Shown: piece after piece, positions 1 to 8,161 of the stretch
Layout: each line of letters opens with the position of its first letter
Position numbering within the stretch: position 1 is the first letter of the stretch
From: Saprospiraceae bacterium
GTDB taxonomy: Bacteria; Bacteroidota; Bacteroidia; Chitinophagales; Saprospiraceae
NCBI GenBank assembly: GCA_028285085.1
Contig: JANQQI010000044.1
Span: 1-37,191 of the forward strand
DNA: 37,191 nucleotides
Direction of reading: 5' to 3'
The notes under the pieces: model-generated
Seen by the model: only the letters and a program-made list of their open reading frames with translations
Database searches by the model: none
What the model was told of the DNA's origin: nothing
Made by a program: the position numbers and the translations under genes

Positions 1-433
1 CTACGTAAACTTCTACTTCATCGCCAATTGCCAAATCAGGCAAATCGCGGAATTCAGAAAGGGATAAGAGACCGTCGGATTTGAATCCGATATCCAGTAA
101 GATGTCACCATCATTGATGGCGGCTACTTTTCCTTTGACAATTTCATTTTCGATGACCGCACTCAACGTAGACTCATACTGCTTGCGATAGCTTTGGCGC
201 TCTTCATCAGTGTAAGAGAGGCCTTTTTTACCTACAGACCAGTCAAAGTCGTCGTGTGGTGTGTCGTGCGGACCTGGAACAGAATTCGTTTCTGCTGCTT
301 CGGTTTTTTCCTCTACAGCCGCCTCAACTGGTTCCGCTTGAGGCTCATTGGAGAGCTCTTGCTCTTCATTTTCGAGATTCTTTTCGTCTAACATATTGAA
401 AGAATGCTCAGTTTTGTAGTCTGCGTAAGTCAT
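1..433 (-). CDS. rpsA: 30S ribosomal protein S1, N-terminal part (gene runs off the window)
   Basis: The reverse strand is open from an ATG at 433 to the window edge (144 codons). The first ~60 residues are acidic and low-complexity, as in Bacteroidota S1 proteins. They are followed by a DDFDWS...KKG...Y..EER segment, then the start of the first S1 (OB-fold) domain with the hallmark IGFKSDGLLSLSEFRDLPDL and GDEVEVYV. S1 binds mRNA on the 30S subunit and helps initiation, which matters in a phylum with weak Shine-Dalgarno use. A second in-frame ATG (codon 14, at 394) is possible. I keep the upstream one because the leader looks coding and the TACCTTTG promoter lies about 80 bp above it. The rest of the protein is outside the window. 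Identification is secure from the S1 motif. Confidence 0.93.
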   Translation of the reverse strand, partial: MTYADYKTEHSFNMLDEKNLENEEQELSNEPQAEPVEAAVEEKTEAAETNSVPGPHDTPHDDFDWSVGKKGLSYTDEERQSYRKQYESTLSAVIENEIVKGKVAAINDGDILLDIGFKSDGLLSLSEFRDLPDLAIGDEVEVYV

Positions 434-796
434 TGATTTTCCCAGACTTGGGCGCTAAAATGTAAATCAAAACCGTACAGACGAGGTTAAAGTATATTTT
501 TTAGCGGGGACAAAGGTAAGCCTTTTTAGCGGTAATTAAAAGTTTCATCTAAAGGGTTTTATACTCTGAGGCTTTATTAGCATACTGGATCGCCCCTGCG
601 GTAGGAAATGTGCTTATTCATGCATGTCGGAACTACGATTTTCTCATCATTTATAATGAGATGGTTTAAATTCTTTGCAGGATATGACGATATCCGCACG
701 GAAACGCGCTTAAAATGTTAAAATATGTGTTGCTAAAAGTGTATTATTGTGTCCTACACAGGTTAATTAGAGCACTACACTTTATTTGCGAGAGTC
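434..796. other. Intergenic region between divergent rpsA and the CHAT gene
   Basis: This 363-bp region has no convincing ORF, tRNA or known RNA. It contains the rpsA promoter (511-518, minus strand). On the CHAT side there is a perfect 6-bp palindrome GGATAT-GACG-ATATCC at 680-695 and a 5-bp one, CTCAT/ATGAG, at 643-660. An A/T-rich string TAAAATGTTAAAAT at 711-724 resembles one arm of the large inverted repeat at 4781-4818. No clean TAnnTTTG motif was found for the CHAT gene. Confidence 0.5.
511..518 (-). promoter_or_regulatory. Bacteroidota -7 promoter element for rpsA
   Basis: Read on the minus strand this is TACCTTTG, an exact match to the Bacteroidota sigma-ABfr -7 motif TAnnTTTG. It lies ~78 bp upstream of the rpsA ATG. 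The expected -33 TTG box is not clear: only a T-rich stretch occurs at the right distance. The predicted transcript start is near 504, giving a leader of ~70 nt. Confidence 0.5.
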
Positions 797-3508
797 GTGA
801 ATCCAAAATTTAATAAACACAACACATCCTATGAAGAGGCTCTGAAATCGCATACGTATGACGAAGCGATCAAGAATCTTCGCGACACGATCCTAAGTAT
901 TGGTGCAATAGACGATACGCTTGAACAAATCTATTGCCGACATCTGATAGCTCGCCTATACCTAATCAAGGGTAATTTCAAGAAAGCAAAGGCCATTGCC
1001 AAAGCAGCAATAGAATCGATAGAGCCGCTGCGAGATAACAACAAGTCCAAAACGCTATTTGAACTTACGCACAGTAATGTGCTCTCTATTTTAGGCGCCG
1101 CCTTCAATCAGGAAGGCAAATACTTCGAAGCGGCCCGCCAGTTAGAAACCGCCCGTAGAATAAAAGTCGCGGATAAAACACTTGTTTCAAAGGATCCTTT
1201 TATAATTGACGATCATTTGGAATTGGCGACCTCTTACAAAAATCAGGGAGATTTCGAACGCTCACTTAATTATTACAGCTTAGCCATTCATCTTTCTCGC
1301 TATCAAGGAGATACGAAAAGTTATCGAATTGCCCGAGCGCATAATGGGATCGGTTTAGTGAACTGGTTTTTGGGAGAATATGACTACTCAATGCAGTTTC
1401 TGCTACAGGCAAGAGAGCATTTTATAAACACTGGGACACATCGTAATTATCTTGCAGAAGTCTATAATGACCTTGGTATTTGGTACTGGAAACACGCGAA
1501 GGATGAATCGGGAGCTGCCAAAGCGCGAAATTTTAAACGAGCCGAACAGTTTCTCAAGCGCAGCATTTCCTTATTCACAAGGGCGTACAAAACGGACATA
1601 CATCCTCTGATCGCTACTTGTTATAACGATCTTGCAATGGTTAAAGAGGATAATAAGGATAAAAAAGCTGCTTTAAACAATTATATCATAGCCCTAAATA
1701 TTCGGAAACGTATTTACGGAAACCATCACCCAGAAATGGGGCGCAACCTCAATAATCTGGGGGTATATTTTAGAGACGAGCACCAAGAGCCCAATCGTGC
1801 GCTGAAGTTTTTCCAATCGGCAATGTTTTCCCTAGTTGATGGATTCAAGCATTTCGAATTAGACAAAAATCCCGATATCATTTTAGATAGCATCGATTCG
1901 ATTCGACATCTGCTTTATTCGTTAGAACATAAAACCAAAACCCTTTTCGACTTATTCGAAGCGCACGGTCAGATGGAAGATCTGGAACTGGCCTGCCATA
2001 CGGTCAACAAAGCCATTGAGTTAATTGATGAAACGCGCAATAAAATCCTAGAGGGTGAGCGCTCCAAATTGTTTTATAATACACGTGTTCGGTCCATTTT
2101 TGAGTTAGCGATCCAATGCTACAAGACTTACAATGACCAAGCAGATAAAGATACTTCATTTCCACGTGAACGCATCCTATCGTTTATTGAAAAAGGAAAG
2201 GCCTTCCTGTTGCTTGAGCAAATTCAGAATCGTCGCAATCGCCACCGTAGTCATTTGATCCAAAAAGCAGCGCAAGAAGAAGATACCATATCCAATAAAT
2301 CTGCTGACCTGGAAAGCGAAATGAGTAGTGCTGGGGATCCGCAAGAGCAACAAATCCTGCAAGAGTTTAAGCAAGATTTAAGCATTGAGGATTTGCAAAA
2401 AGAAATTGATGACAAGGCCCCACACGCAGCTTTACTCAATTTCTTTATGGGTAAACAGAAAGCGTATGTCCTGGTAGTTAAAAAGGAATCCTTCCATATC
2501 GTGGACCTTGCGGAAGGCAAGCTTCCTTGGGACATGGGCGCATTGCAAAAGGAGATCAAGCTATTTAAAGACAATTGGCAAGAAGATCTTGCTGGATTCG
2601 ACAAAGCACTTTACGTTGATTTAGCTCATCGGTTATACTTGCGATTAATCAAGCCCATCGAGTCGCTCATCGACGACATGAATCGCATCTACATTATGCC
2701 CCACGATGAGTTAGCCTACATCCCTTTTGAGGCTTTACTGACCGAATCAGCTACGGAGGATACGCCTTATTGGGAGATGTTTTATTGGCTGTATGACTAT
2801 CAAGTAATTAGCTACCATCACTCAGCTACTTTGCTATACGATACCCCTAGGAACGGTGCCAATCGACTCAAAAAATTCTATGCGGGCTTTGCGCCAGATA
2901 ATAACCAACTGCCGCAATCCGTGGAAGTCGTCCCTAAGATTTGCGAATTACTCAGGAATGAAGAACTGCTCGCCGAAAGCTTTCTACATGACCAAGCCAA
3001 GATTGATGATTTTTTCAAGGCGTTAAGGGAGTATACCGTTGTGCATCTATCAGCTCACAACAGCCAGGCGCACGATCCAGCCAATGTAGAAGCGGGAATA
3101 CAAATCCGCAACGAAAATGGAGATCTTGAATATTTGACGGTAGCCCAGCTTGAGGCGAATAAAGATAAGGCCGACAAAGACGCTATCAAATCAGGACTTG
3201 TCATTTTGGACAGCTGCAGCACCGGTGATGGTCAACTCATTTTGAGTGAAGGCTTGATTTCCTTCCACCGAGCTTTTTTGCTAAATGGTGCGAGCAACTT
3301 AATTTACACCTTATTTCCCGTGCCAGTCCTAGATTCCCGTGATTTAATGATTAGCTATTTTGAGCAGCTGATCAATCACAGGCACACCCGCCTAGTTGAA
3401 GCTCTTTGTGAGGCCAAAAAGGCTCTAATTGATAAGCAGTTAGAATTCATTGCGCCTAAATCGTGGGCGGGCTTTGTATATATGGGCAACCAACAAAGAA
3501 CGATTTAG
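797..3508 (+). CDS. TPR-CHAT caspase-like protease
   Basis: This is a 903-aa cytoplasmic protein with no signal peptide. The start is GTG at 797; the first internal ATG is more than 190 residues later, so a non-ATG start is needed. Residues ~50-350 hold about six tetratricopeptide repeats (for example LATSYKNQGDFERSLNYYS, NDLAMVKEDNKDKKAALNNY, NNLGVYFRDEHQEPNRALKF). Residues ~370-560 are helical and charged. Residues ~560-895 form a CHAT domain (clan CD, caspase/separase-like). Its PHDELAYIPFEAL segment and the catalytic dyad, H754 in VVHLSAHN and C807 in LVILDSCSTGDG, are all present, so it should be active. In known CHAT systems the TPR part senses or binds a partner and the protease cuts a specific substrate. 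The 3' end lies 10 bp from the convergent recombinase-like gene. The substrate is unknown. Confidence 0.88.
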   Translation: MNPKFNKHNTSYEEALKSHTYDEAIKNLRDTILSIGAIDDTLEQIYCRHLIARLYLIKGNFKKAKAIAKAAIESIEPLRDNNKSKTLFELTHSNVLSILGAAFNQEGKYFEAARQLETARRIKVADKTLVSKDPFIIDDHLELATSYKNQGDFERSLNYYSLAIHLSRYQGDTKSYRIARAHNGIGLVNWFLGEYDYSMQFLLQAREHFINTGTHRNYLAEVYNDLGIWYWKHAKDESGAAKARNFKRAEQFLKRSISLFTRAYKTDIHPLIATCYNDLAMVKEDNKDKKAALNNYIIALNIRKRIYGNHHPEMGRNLNNLGVYFRDEHQEPNRALKFFQSAMFSLVDGFKHFELDKNPDIILDSIDSIRHLLYSLEHKTKTLFDLFEAHGQMEDLELACHTVNKAIELIDETRNKILEGERSKLFYNTRVRSIFELAIQCYKTYNDQADKDTSFPRERILSFIEKGKAFLLLEQIQNRRNRHRSHLIQKAAQEEDTISNKSADLESEMSSAGDPQEQQILQEFKQDLSIEDLQKEIDDKAPHAALLNFFMGKQKAYVLVVKKESFHIVDLAEGKLPWDMGALQKEIKLFKDNWQEDLAGFDKALYVDLAHRLYLRLIKPIESLIDDMNRIYIMPHDELAYIPFEALLTESATEDTPYWEMFYWLYDYQVISYHHSATLLYDTPRNGANRLKKFYAGFAPDNNQLPQSVEVVPKICELLRNEELLAESFLHDQAKIDDFFKALREYTVVHLSAHNSQAHDPANVEAGIQIRNENGDLEYLTVAQLEANKDKADKDAIKSGLVILDSCSTGDGQLILSEGLISFHRAFLLNGASNLIYTLFPVPVLDSRDLMISYFEQLINHRHTRLVEALCEAKKALIDKQLEFIAPKSWAGFVYMGNQQRTI

Positions 3509-3518
3509 AATCGCGACA

Positions 3519-4601
3519 CTACGACGCATCCTTCTTACTCAAATTCGGCAATAAAATTTCTTTGTGAATGTAAAACTGGCACACGAAAGGACGATACCCT
3601 TTGGCAGTTATTCTTGCGAAATACATCCCAGGCATCAGAATATCCGATTGCTTCTGGTAATTTAAAACCAACTCCTCCTTCACATTAAGCGGACGAACTA
3701 ACTTGGGCGTTGTACTGTCGTTATGATAAATAGATAATTTTGCTTTTACATTTTCGGGGATTCCCTCTAACTTAACTTTCAGCTGACCATCCGTAAAATT
3801 TTTTCCTTTTGAAAGGCCCCTTACTTTCAATTGCTGAAAGGCCACGTTTTTGAGCGGTTGAAACATTCTTTCCAATGCCTCAGACATTTCTTCGCTTTCT
3901 AAAACCAATTTATTTTTCTTAATGGTTTGGTATTGTCGCATCACCCCCGTAGCATCAAATTGTTTACCGCGTCGGGTTAGTATATTTTGTTTATTGAGCT
4001 GATCAGCAATTTGACTCCAGTTTAGATCATCGACTTCTCGCAATTTTTGGATTGCTTTGCGTGCTTTGACATTGGCTTCATTGGTCAATGCCTTATAAGT
4101 CCGTCCCTGCTTAGCGGTATCCGTTGTTGCTTGCAGTTTTTCCGGACTAGCCGCGGCCAAACCAATTGGCTTATCGGAATTACGCAGTCCCTCACTGATC
4201 TTATTGCCTTGTTTCGTTCGCTCATAAACTAAATGATGGATCAACAAGTCAATACTTTTGTGATCCATCATCGAATAAGTTTTGTCATCGGAAAGCACGA
4301 AGTCGACAAAGCTGATCGTGACTTGTGCATCACGTAATAACGTCAGCACCTGCACATTTTTATGGAATCCTTCGTAAGTCCCCGCTACGATCATCATTGG
4401 ATCTTTTGGCGTGGCTTGCTCTTGAATAAGTTTGATGGCTTTTTGGCAAGCGGAGAAGAGAGAGCCGGGTAAATAGGCTCGAAAGGTTTCAACAACTTCA
4501 CCCGGAATTTGAGATGCCACTTCGCTGCGGAAGGTTTTCATCTGTCGGGCTACACTTTCTTTCGCTTTGGGAGTAATATTAAAAAGTAGTACCTGTCGCA
4601 T
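3519..4601 (-). CDS. Serine-recombinase-like protein lacking catalytic residues, with C-terminal beta domain
   Basis: The 360-aa protein begins at the first possible ATG, since a TGA directly precedes it in frame. Residues 1-150 follow the layout of a resolvase/invertase catalytic domain: a beta strand (VLLFNIT), a helix around ARQMKTFR, a second strand MIVAGTYEGFHKN where active enzymes have the DRLsRn motif, then LLRDAQVTISFVD and the well-kept YERTKQG of helix E. The nucleophilic serine (RxS) is replaced by N-I-T (T10), and the catalytic arginines of DRLSR by Y-E-G-F-H-K. Residues ~170-228 match the recombinase helical DNA-binding domain (IADQLNKQNILTRRGKQFDATGVMRQY, split here for length: IADQLNKQNIL + TRRGKQFDATGVMRQY). 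Residues ~265-350 form an unrelated beta-rich domain with PGMYFARI. I infer a domesticated, non-recombining DNA-binding regulator. It is divergent from the three envelope genes and convergent with the CHAT gene. Confidence 0.7.
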   Translation of the reverse strand: MRQVLLFNITPKAKESVARQMKTFRSEVASQIPGEVVETFRAYLPGSLFSACQKAIKLIQEQATPKDPMMIVAGTYEGFHKNVQVLTLLRDAQVTISFVDFVLSDDKTYSMMDHKSIDLLIHHLVYERTKQGNKISEGLRNSDKPIGLAAASPEKLQATTDTAKQGRTYKALTNEANVKARKAIQKLREVDDLNWSQIADQLNKQNILTRRGKQFDATGVMRQYQTIKKNKLVLESEEMSEALERMFQPLKNVAFQQLKVRGLSKGKNFTDGQLKVKLEGIPENVKAKLSIYHNDSTTPKLVRPLNVKEELVLNYQKQSDILMPGMYFARITAKGYRPFVCQFYIHKEILLPNLSKKDAS

Positions 4602-4780
4602 TCAGCAATTCAGTTTGATAAATATTAATGTCATTTGAGATTTGAGCGACACTTCGGGGAGGTGCCTGTTCTTGGGAATTAAACGTGGGGGACCCCGATT
4701 TTAGTTGCGTAAATATATAATTAATTTCAACATTAACAAAAATAGTCAAAAAAATGACAAGTGGGATAGATTGATGAATT

Positions 4781-4818
4781 ATTTTGCATTTTAATAGTTG
4801 TTTTTTAAAATGCAAAAT
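4781..4818. promoter_or_regulatory. Perfect 13-bp inverted repeat, candidate binding site in a divergent promoter region
   Basis: ATTTTGCATTTTA at 4781-4793 is exactly complementary to TAAAATGCAAAAT at 4806-4818, with a 12-nt spacer. It sits in the 274-bp region between the recombinase-like gene (minus) and the membrane protein gene (plus), 58 bp before the latter's ATG. It has no T-tract context as a terminator and no adjacent gene end. Its size and symmetry suit a dimeric binding site, and the neighbouring recombinase-like protein is the obvious candidate ligand. That link is inference. Confidence 0.5.
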
Positions 4819-4875
4819 CTTATTTTTACCTCGCTCTGCAATTGAAACATGAAGATTGATCTTTAATACCCTACA

Positions 4876-5436
4876 ATGAATAGCGAAAAAAAATCCCCTC
4901 GTTTGGATAATGCCATCAAAGCAGCATTGATTGGTGCTGCGGTTGCTATTATCGCCTTGATCGTCAATTCGGCTATTACCTTATTTATCCATTACGATCA
5001 AAAAGACACACCTCCATCAGAATCCACCCCTACGGTAGAAGATACCATCAAGCTAACAGATACCTTGACTGTTGTGGATACGATCACCGTTCCATTTCCA
5101 CCTACATCACCTGGAGAAGATGTCGATGAGGCACCTGACGCTAATATTGATAGCCCTACGCCCATCGCCATGAATATTTCAATCCCAAATCAATTTGTCA
5201 AAGGCACTTTACAAACCCAGGATATTACCATTACTGATACCGAAGGGCAGGATATTGATCCTAGCCCCATCTCCCGAATTCTATCCGGCCAGCAGTTGAA
5301 TCAACCTCATTTAGTAGGTCTCAAACTGCTTCCGGGACAATACACATTGACGCTTTCCGCACAGCCGTGTCGTTTTTCTTTCGAAGCCACTGCTGCTGCG
5401 AGTGAAGCGCCAGCGATCCCTTTTCAATGCCATTAA
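4876..5436 (+). CDS. Single-pass inner-membrane protein with extracytoplasmic beta domain
   Basis: This 186-aa protein is of unknown family. A short basic N-terminus (NSEKKSPRLDNAIK) precedes one hydrophobic helix at residues ~15-38 (AALIGAAVAIIALIVNSAI), so it is probably an N-in signal anchor. Residues ~43-95 are a Thr/Asp/Pro-rich linker with repeated DT units. Residues ~96-186 look like a small all-beta domain ending in LLPGQYTLTL...CRFSFEA, reminiscent of the C-terminal beta domain of the divergent recombinase-like protein. The ATG at 4876 follows an A-rich leader. The next gene begins only 11 bp after this stop, so the two are almost certainly co-transcribed. The role is unknown; topology suggests a link between the inner membrane and the periplasm. 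Confidence 0.6.
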   Translation: MNSEKKSPRLDNAIKAALIGAAVAIIALIVNSAITLFIHYDQKDTPPSESTPTVEDTIKLTDTLTVVDTITVPFPPTSPGEDVDEAPDANIDSPTPIAMNISIPNQFVKGTLQTQDITITDTEGQDIDPSPISRILSGQQLNQPHLVGLKLLPGQYTLTLSAQPCRFSFEATAAASEAPAIPFQCH

Positions 5437-5447
5437 AAATTAGACCA

Positions 5448-6665
5448 ATGAAGAAGCTTTACCTGTTACTGAGTTTGATGACCCTCTGCTACCTGACGAC
5501 CAGCGCCCAAGTTCACTGGAACGATCTGAAACTGTACATTCCTGAATTTCGAATTGAGCCACAGGAACTAGCACAAATTGCCGATGCCACGAAGGCCGGT
5601 GAAAGCTATGTGAACAACCGCTTGGCGGTCGGGCAACGCTATTTCGTTCGGTACGCGAAGCAACAATTCGATGGAACATTTATGATTGGTACACGCAACA
5701 GTCGTTATCAAGTCTTGTATGAATGCTGTGACAAAGGACAGGCTTGTTGCCAACAACCTACGGGCTTGGATATCAACGCCTTTGTCAGTATTAGCACGTC
5801 CTACAACTCCGCCAGTCGTGAGATTTCCTTCTTTGCGGAAATCATCAACTTTAAATTTGAGCACCTGGCGGGCCCAGCCGAACAAACGATCACTATTGAT
5901 GGCATCAAAAACAATAATCTGATTAATCATACTATGCAAGAGCTGGCCAAAGAGCTGTTCCGAGATGCCCCTAAACCTAAAGCAAAAAGCCACCCGACTC
6001 CACGACAAATCACGCCTTACTGGAGAAAGTTCGGTGAGTATGTCGTAACGAAACGAGAGCTAGAACAGGCTGAATCCCGATCCAAAGCTTGTGATCTGGT
6101 CAATAGAGCCTTTGCGCTATATGAAACCATTCGTGATATGCCTGGCCAGGAGCTGACGCAAGAAGAAATTCAGCACCGCCGCCAGATATTTTATGAAGAC
6201 CCGAACGAGCTAAGGTTTATCAAGCATTTGACCGAACTGGTACATACATGTGATCCCTCACACTGGAAACGCGACGAAGGACGTGCCAATAATTTTAACC
6301 AACGCGTCCGAAATTTTAATGACCAGGTCCACCAATTAAATGCCGAAGGTCTGCAACTCCCTCAGAGTCCGCATCATGATCTCTATCTGAACCACTTAGA
6401 GGAAGTAATTGATAAGGGTATCGAGCTGGGAGATGAATTAGCCCGAATTGAACAACAACGTGGTACCAGCTCAACTGACATTGAGAAGAAGTTGCGACAA
6501 TTCCAGAGCACCTTGCGTGTCATCATTACCAACGCCATTTCGCTCCGCGATCAATACTTTAATGAAGATATCATTAGCCAGATTCAGAAAAGTCGCTATG
6601 ACCAGGTCATTAATGACTGTTATACTCGACTACAGCAATTTTCCAGAAGACACAGTATGCCCTAA
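5448..6665 (+). CDS. Exported protein of unknown function, beta N-half and helical C-half
   Basis: The frame opens at 5427, but the ATG at 5448 directly begins a good signal peptide (MKKLYLLLSLMTLCYLTTSAQ), so I place the start there (405 aa). The mature N-terminal half (to ~residue 170) alternates beta strands and helices (DLKLYIPEFRI, YFVRYAKQQ, AFVSISTSY, LAKELF). This is loosely like CsgG/LpoB-type periplasmic domains, a weak resemblance only. It contains a cysteine cluster, ECCDKGQACCQQ. The C-terminal half (~residues 190-400) is helical and charged, possibly coiled coil. It is the middle gene of the three-gene envelope operon, 11 bp after the preceding stop and 47 bp before the OmpA-like gene. 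I do not recognise a family. Confidence 0.6.
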   Translation: MKKLYLLLSLMTLCYLTTSAQVHWNDLKLYIPEFRIEPQELAQIADATKAGESYVNNRLAVGQRYFVRYAKQQFDGTFMIGTRNSRYQVLYECCDKGQACCQQPTGLDINAFVSISTSYNSASREISFFAEIINFKFEHLAGPAEQTITIDGIKNNNLINHTMQELAKELFRDAPKPKAKSHPTPRQITPYWRKFGEYVVTKRELEQAESRSKACDLVNRAFALYETIRDMPGQELTQEEIQHRRQIFYEDPNELRFIKHLTELVHTCDPSHWKRDEGRANNFNQRVRNFNDQVHQLNAEGLQLPQSPHHDLYLNHLEEVIDKGIELGDELARIEQQRGTSSTDIEKKLRQFQSTLRVIITNAISLRDQYFNEDIISQIQKSRYDQVINDCYTRLQQFSRRHSMP

Positions 6666-6712
6666 GTTGATTTTCAATTTTTAACCAAACAATATTTTCA
6701 AACCCATCAAGC

Positions 6713-8005
6713 ATGAACCGCCCAATAATCTATTTGCTGCTACTGGCATTCATTAGCCTGGGAGCTTCTAAATGCCGTCAAGAAAAAAAATTATTCAAAC
6801 AAATAAAAGGTGCCCAACATATCGTGATCAAGCACCTGACGATTGACACCCTCGTCACAGATTACGAGGTACAAGGCATCCTTACCTTAGACGTGCTCGA
6901 CTTGGAGATGCTGTCTTTGCGCCTTTCTACCAATGGTCAGCGCCTGACACTTGGACCTGATCAATTTGAGCTATCAGCGGATGGCAAAGCCTTTTACCTT
7001 GACAGTCTGCACGTATCCCGTCAAGTGGAGGGGGCGCCGAATCGGCCAATGCCTTTTAGCGCCGTTCAGATTGGTCGAACCCAACTTAATAATATTGCGG
7101 CTTCCATTCGTAATAAGAAAGGAAAGCAGGTGCGACGATTGAATTTCTCATCTTCTGAAGGTAAATCTATTACGGTTTTGCAAACAACCGTACATGGTGC
7201 AATTGGTGAACAACCTTACGGATTTGACAATATTCGGGACAAATATCGCGAGGAAATGACTGACGATATTGCCGCCGGGAATGCACAAATCGAAAGACTC
7301 CGCCTGGAGATTAATCGAAAAATTGAGAAAGATCAAGACCACCCTATTGGCGAGGCCATAATACCCATTGAAAATTATGCCGCTGACTTAAGTGGACTAC
7401 TCGATTTTGTTAACAACATTGACGAATATACTCCACTGGAATTGATCCAGGCTAAAGCTTATGATTTAGGAGAAATTCTAGAGAGTCTCAACGAGATCGC
7501 TGAAGATGTTTATCGCGAAGACAACATCTACAATTTGGCTAGCGATCTCTTCTTCAAGCCGGGAAAATGGGATATCACCAACGCTGCGGATTTGAACGGG
7601 GTATGTGATCATATTAAAGATATGCTCACACAGTTGGAATTAAATGATGATGTTGTTGGTCGAAAACTCATCATCAATGTCGTTGGCTACGCCGATGAGC
7701 AGGGTTTTTTCAACGAAACAATCCGGTCAATTTGTACCGCCAAAGGACTAACTGTCGTCAACAACCCCATCCTGGTTGCGCAGCGAAAAGCGTTTAACCA
7801 AGCGCTTTCGGAATTACGGGCAGAAGCGGTAGAGGTTTATCTCAACAATCGCTTAAGCATGATGGGGTTATCCAATGCATTACCCATTGAAATCAGTACG
7901 AAAGGACGGGGAGAAACTTTACCGCCTAACATCATCCCTAAATCAACTGCGGATGATCAAGAGCGGCGACGTGTCATGGTTTATGTACAACCAATGAGTG
8001 AGTAA
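6713..8005 (+). CDS. Exported protein with C-terminal OmpA-like peptidoglycan-binding domain
   Basis: The 430-aa protein starts with a signal sequence (MNRPIIYLLLLAFISLGASKC). The C21 context, A-S-K-C, is a poor lipobox because of Lys at -1, so lipidation is uncertain. Residues ~25-160 look like two strand-rich units. Residues ~170-270 are helical. Residues ~281-428 fit an OmpA/MotB C-terminal domain: KLIINVVGYADEQ (the GHTD-like strand and loop), the helix AQRKAFNQALSELRAEAVEV, KGRGETLPP and the closing ERRRVMVYV. Such domains hold outer-membrane or periplasmic proteins to the cell wall. It is the last gene of the operon that begins at 4876 and is followed by a strong terminator at 8126-8155. 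An insertion lengthens the loop after the GYADE strand compared with typical OmpA domains. Confidence 0.72.
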   Translation: MNRPIIYLLLLAFISLGASKCRQEKKLFKQIKGAQHIVIKHLTIDTLVTDYEVQGILTLDVLDLEMLSLRLSTNGQRLTLGPDQFELSADGKAFYLDSLHVSRQVEGAPNRPMPFSAVQIGRTQLNNIAASIRNKKGKQVRRLNFSSSEGKSITVLQTTVHGAIGEQPYGFDNIRDKYREEMTDDIAAGNAQIERLRLEINRKIEKDQDHPIGEAIIPIENYAADLSGLLDFVNNIDEYTPLELIQAKAYDLGEILESLNEIAEDVYREDNIYNLASDLFFKPGKWDITNAADLNGVCDHIKDMLTQLELNDDVVGRKLIINVVGYADEQGFFNETIRSICTAKGLTVVNNPILVAQRKAFNQALSELRAEAVEVYLNNRLSMMGLSNALPIEISTKGRGETLPPNIIPKSTADDQERRRVMVYVQPMSE

Positions 8006-8125
8006 CCAAGCTGTCATCCCATTCGAAGGCAAATCACCATTATTGCCAAGGATGCAGCTTTAAATAAGATACCGTTTATAATGTTTTATCGTTATTGGAT
8101 TTGACAGGTTCACTAACGCAGTCAA

Positions 8126-8155
8126 TGCCCGGTTTCAAGCCGGGCACACTTTTTT
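8126..8155 (+). terminator. Intrinsic terminator after the envelope operon
   Basis: A perfect 7-bp G/C-rich stem TGCCCGG / CCGGGCA with a 7-nt loop is followed after three bases by a run of six T. It lies 120 bp after the OmpA-like stop and marks the end of the 4876-8005 operon. Confidence 0.8.
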
Positions 8156-8161
8156 AGCTTA

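Noticed and set aside
194-391. Open frame of 65 codons on the plus strand
   Set aside because: It lies opposite the rpsA coding sequence, and its translation is Phe/Arg/Val-rich without pattern; a shadow of the real gene.
4579-4815. 78-codon minus-strand ORF starting inside the 13-bp inverted repeat
   Set aside because: It overlaps the start of the recombinase-like gene in another frame, and its sequence shows no domain. Its first codons are made by the palindrome itself.
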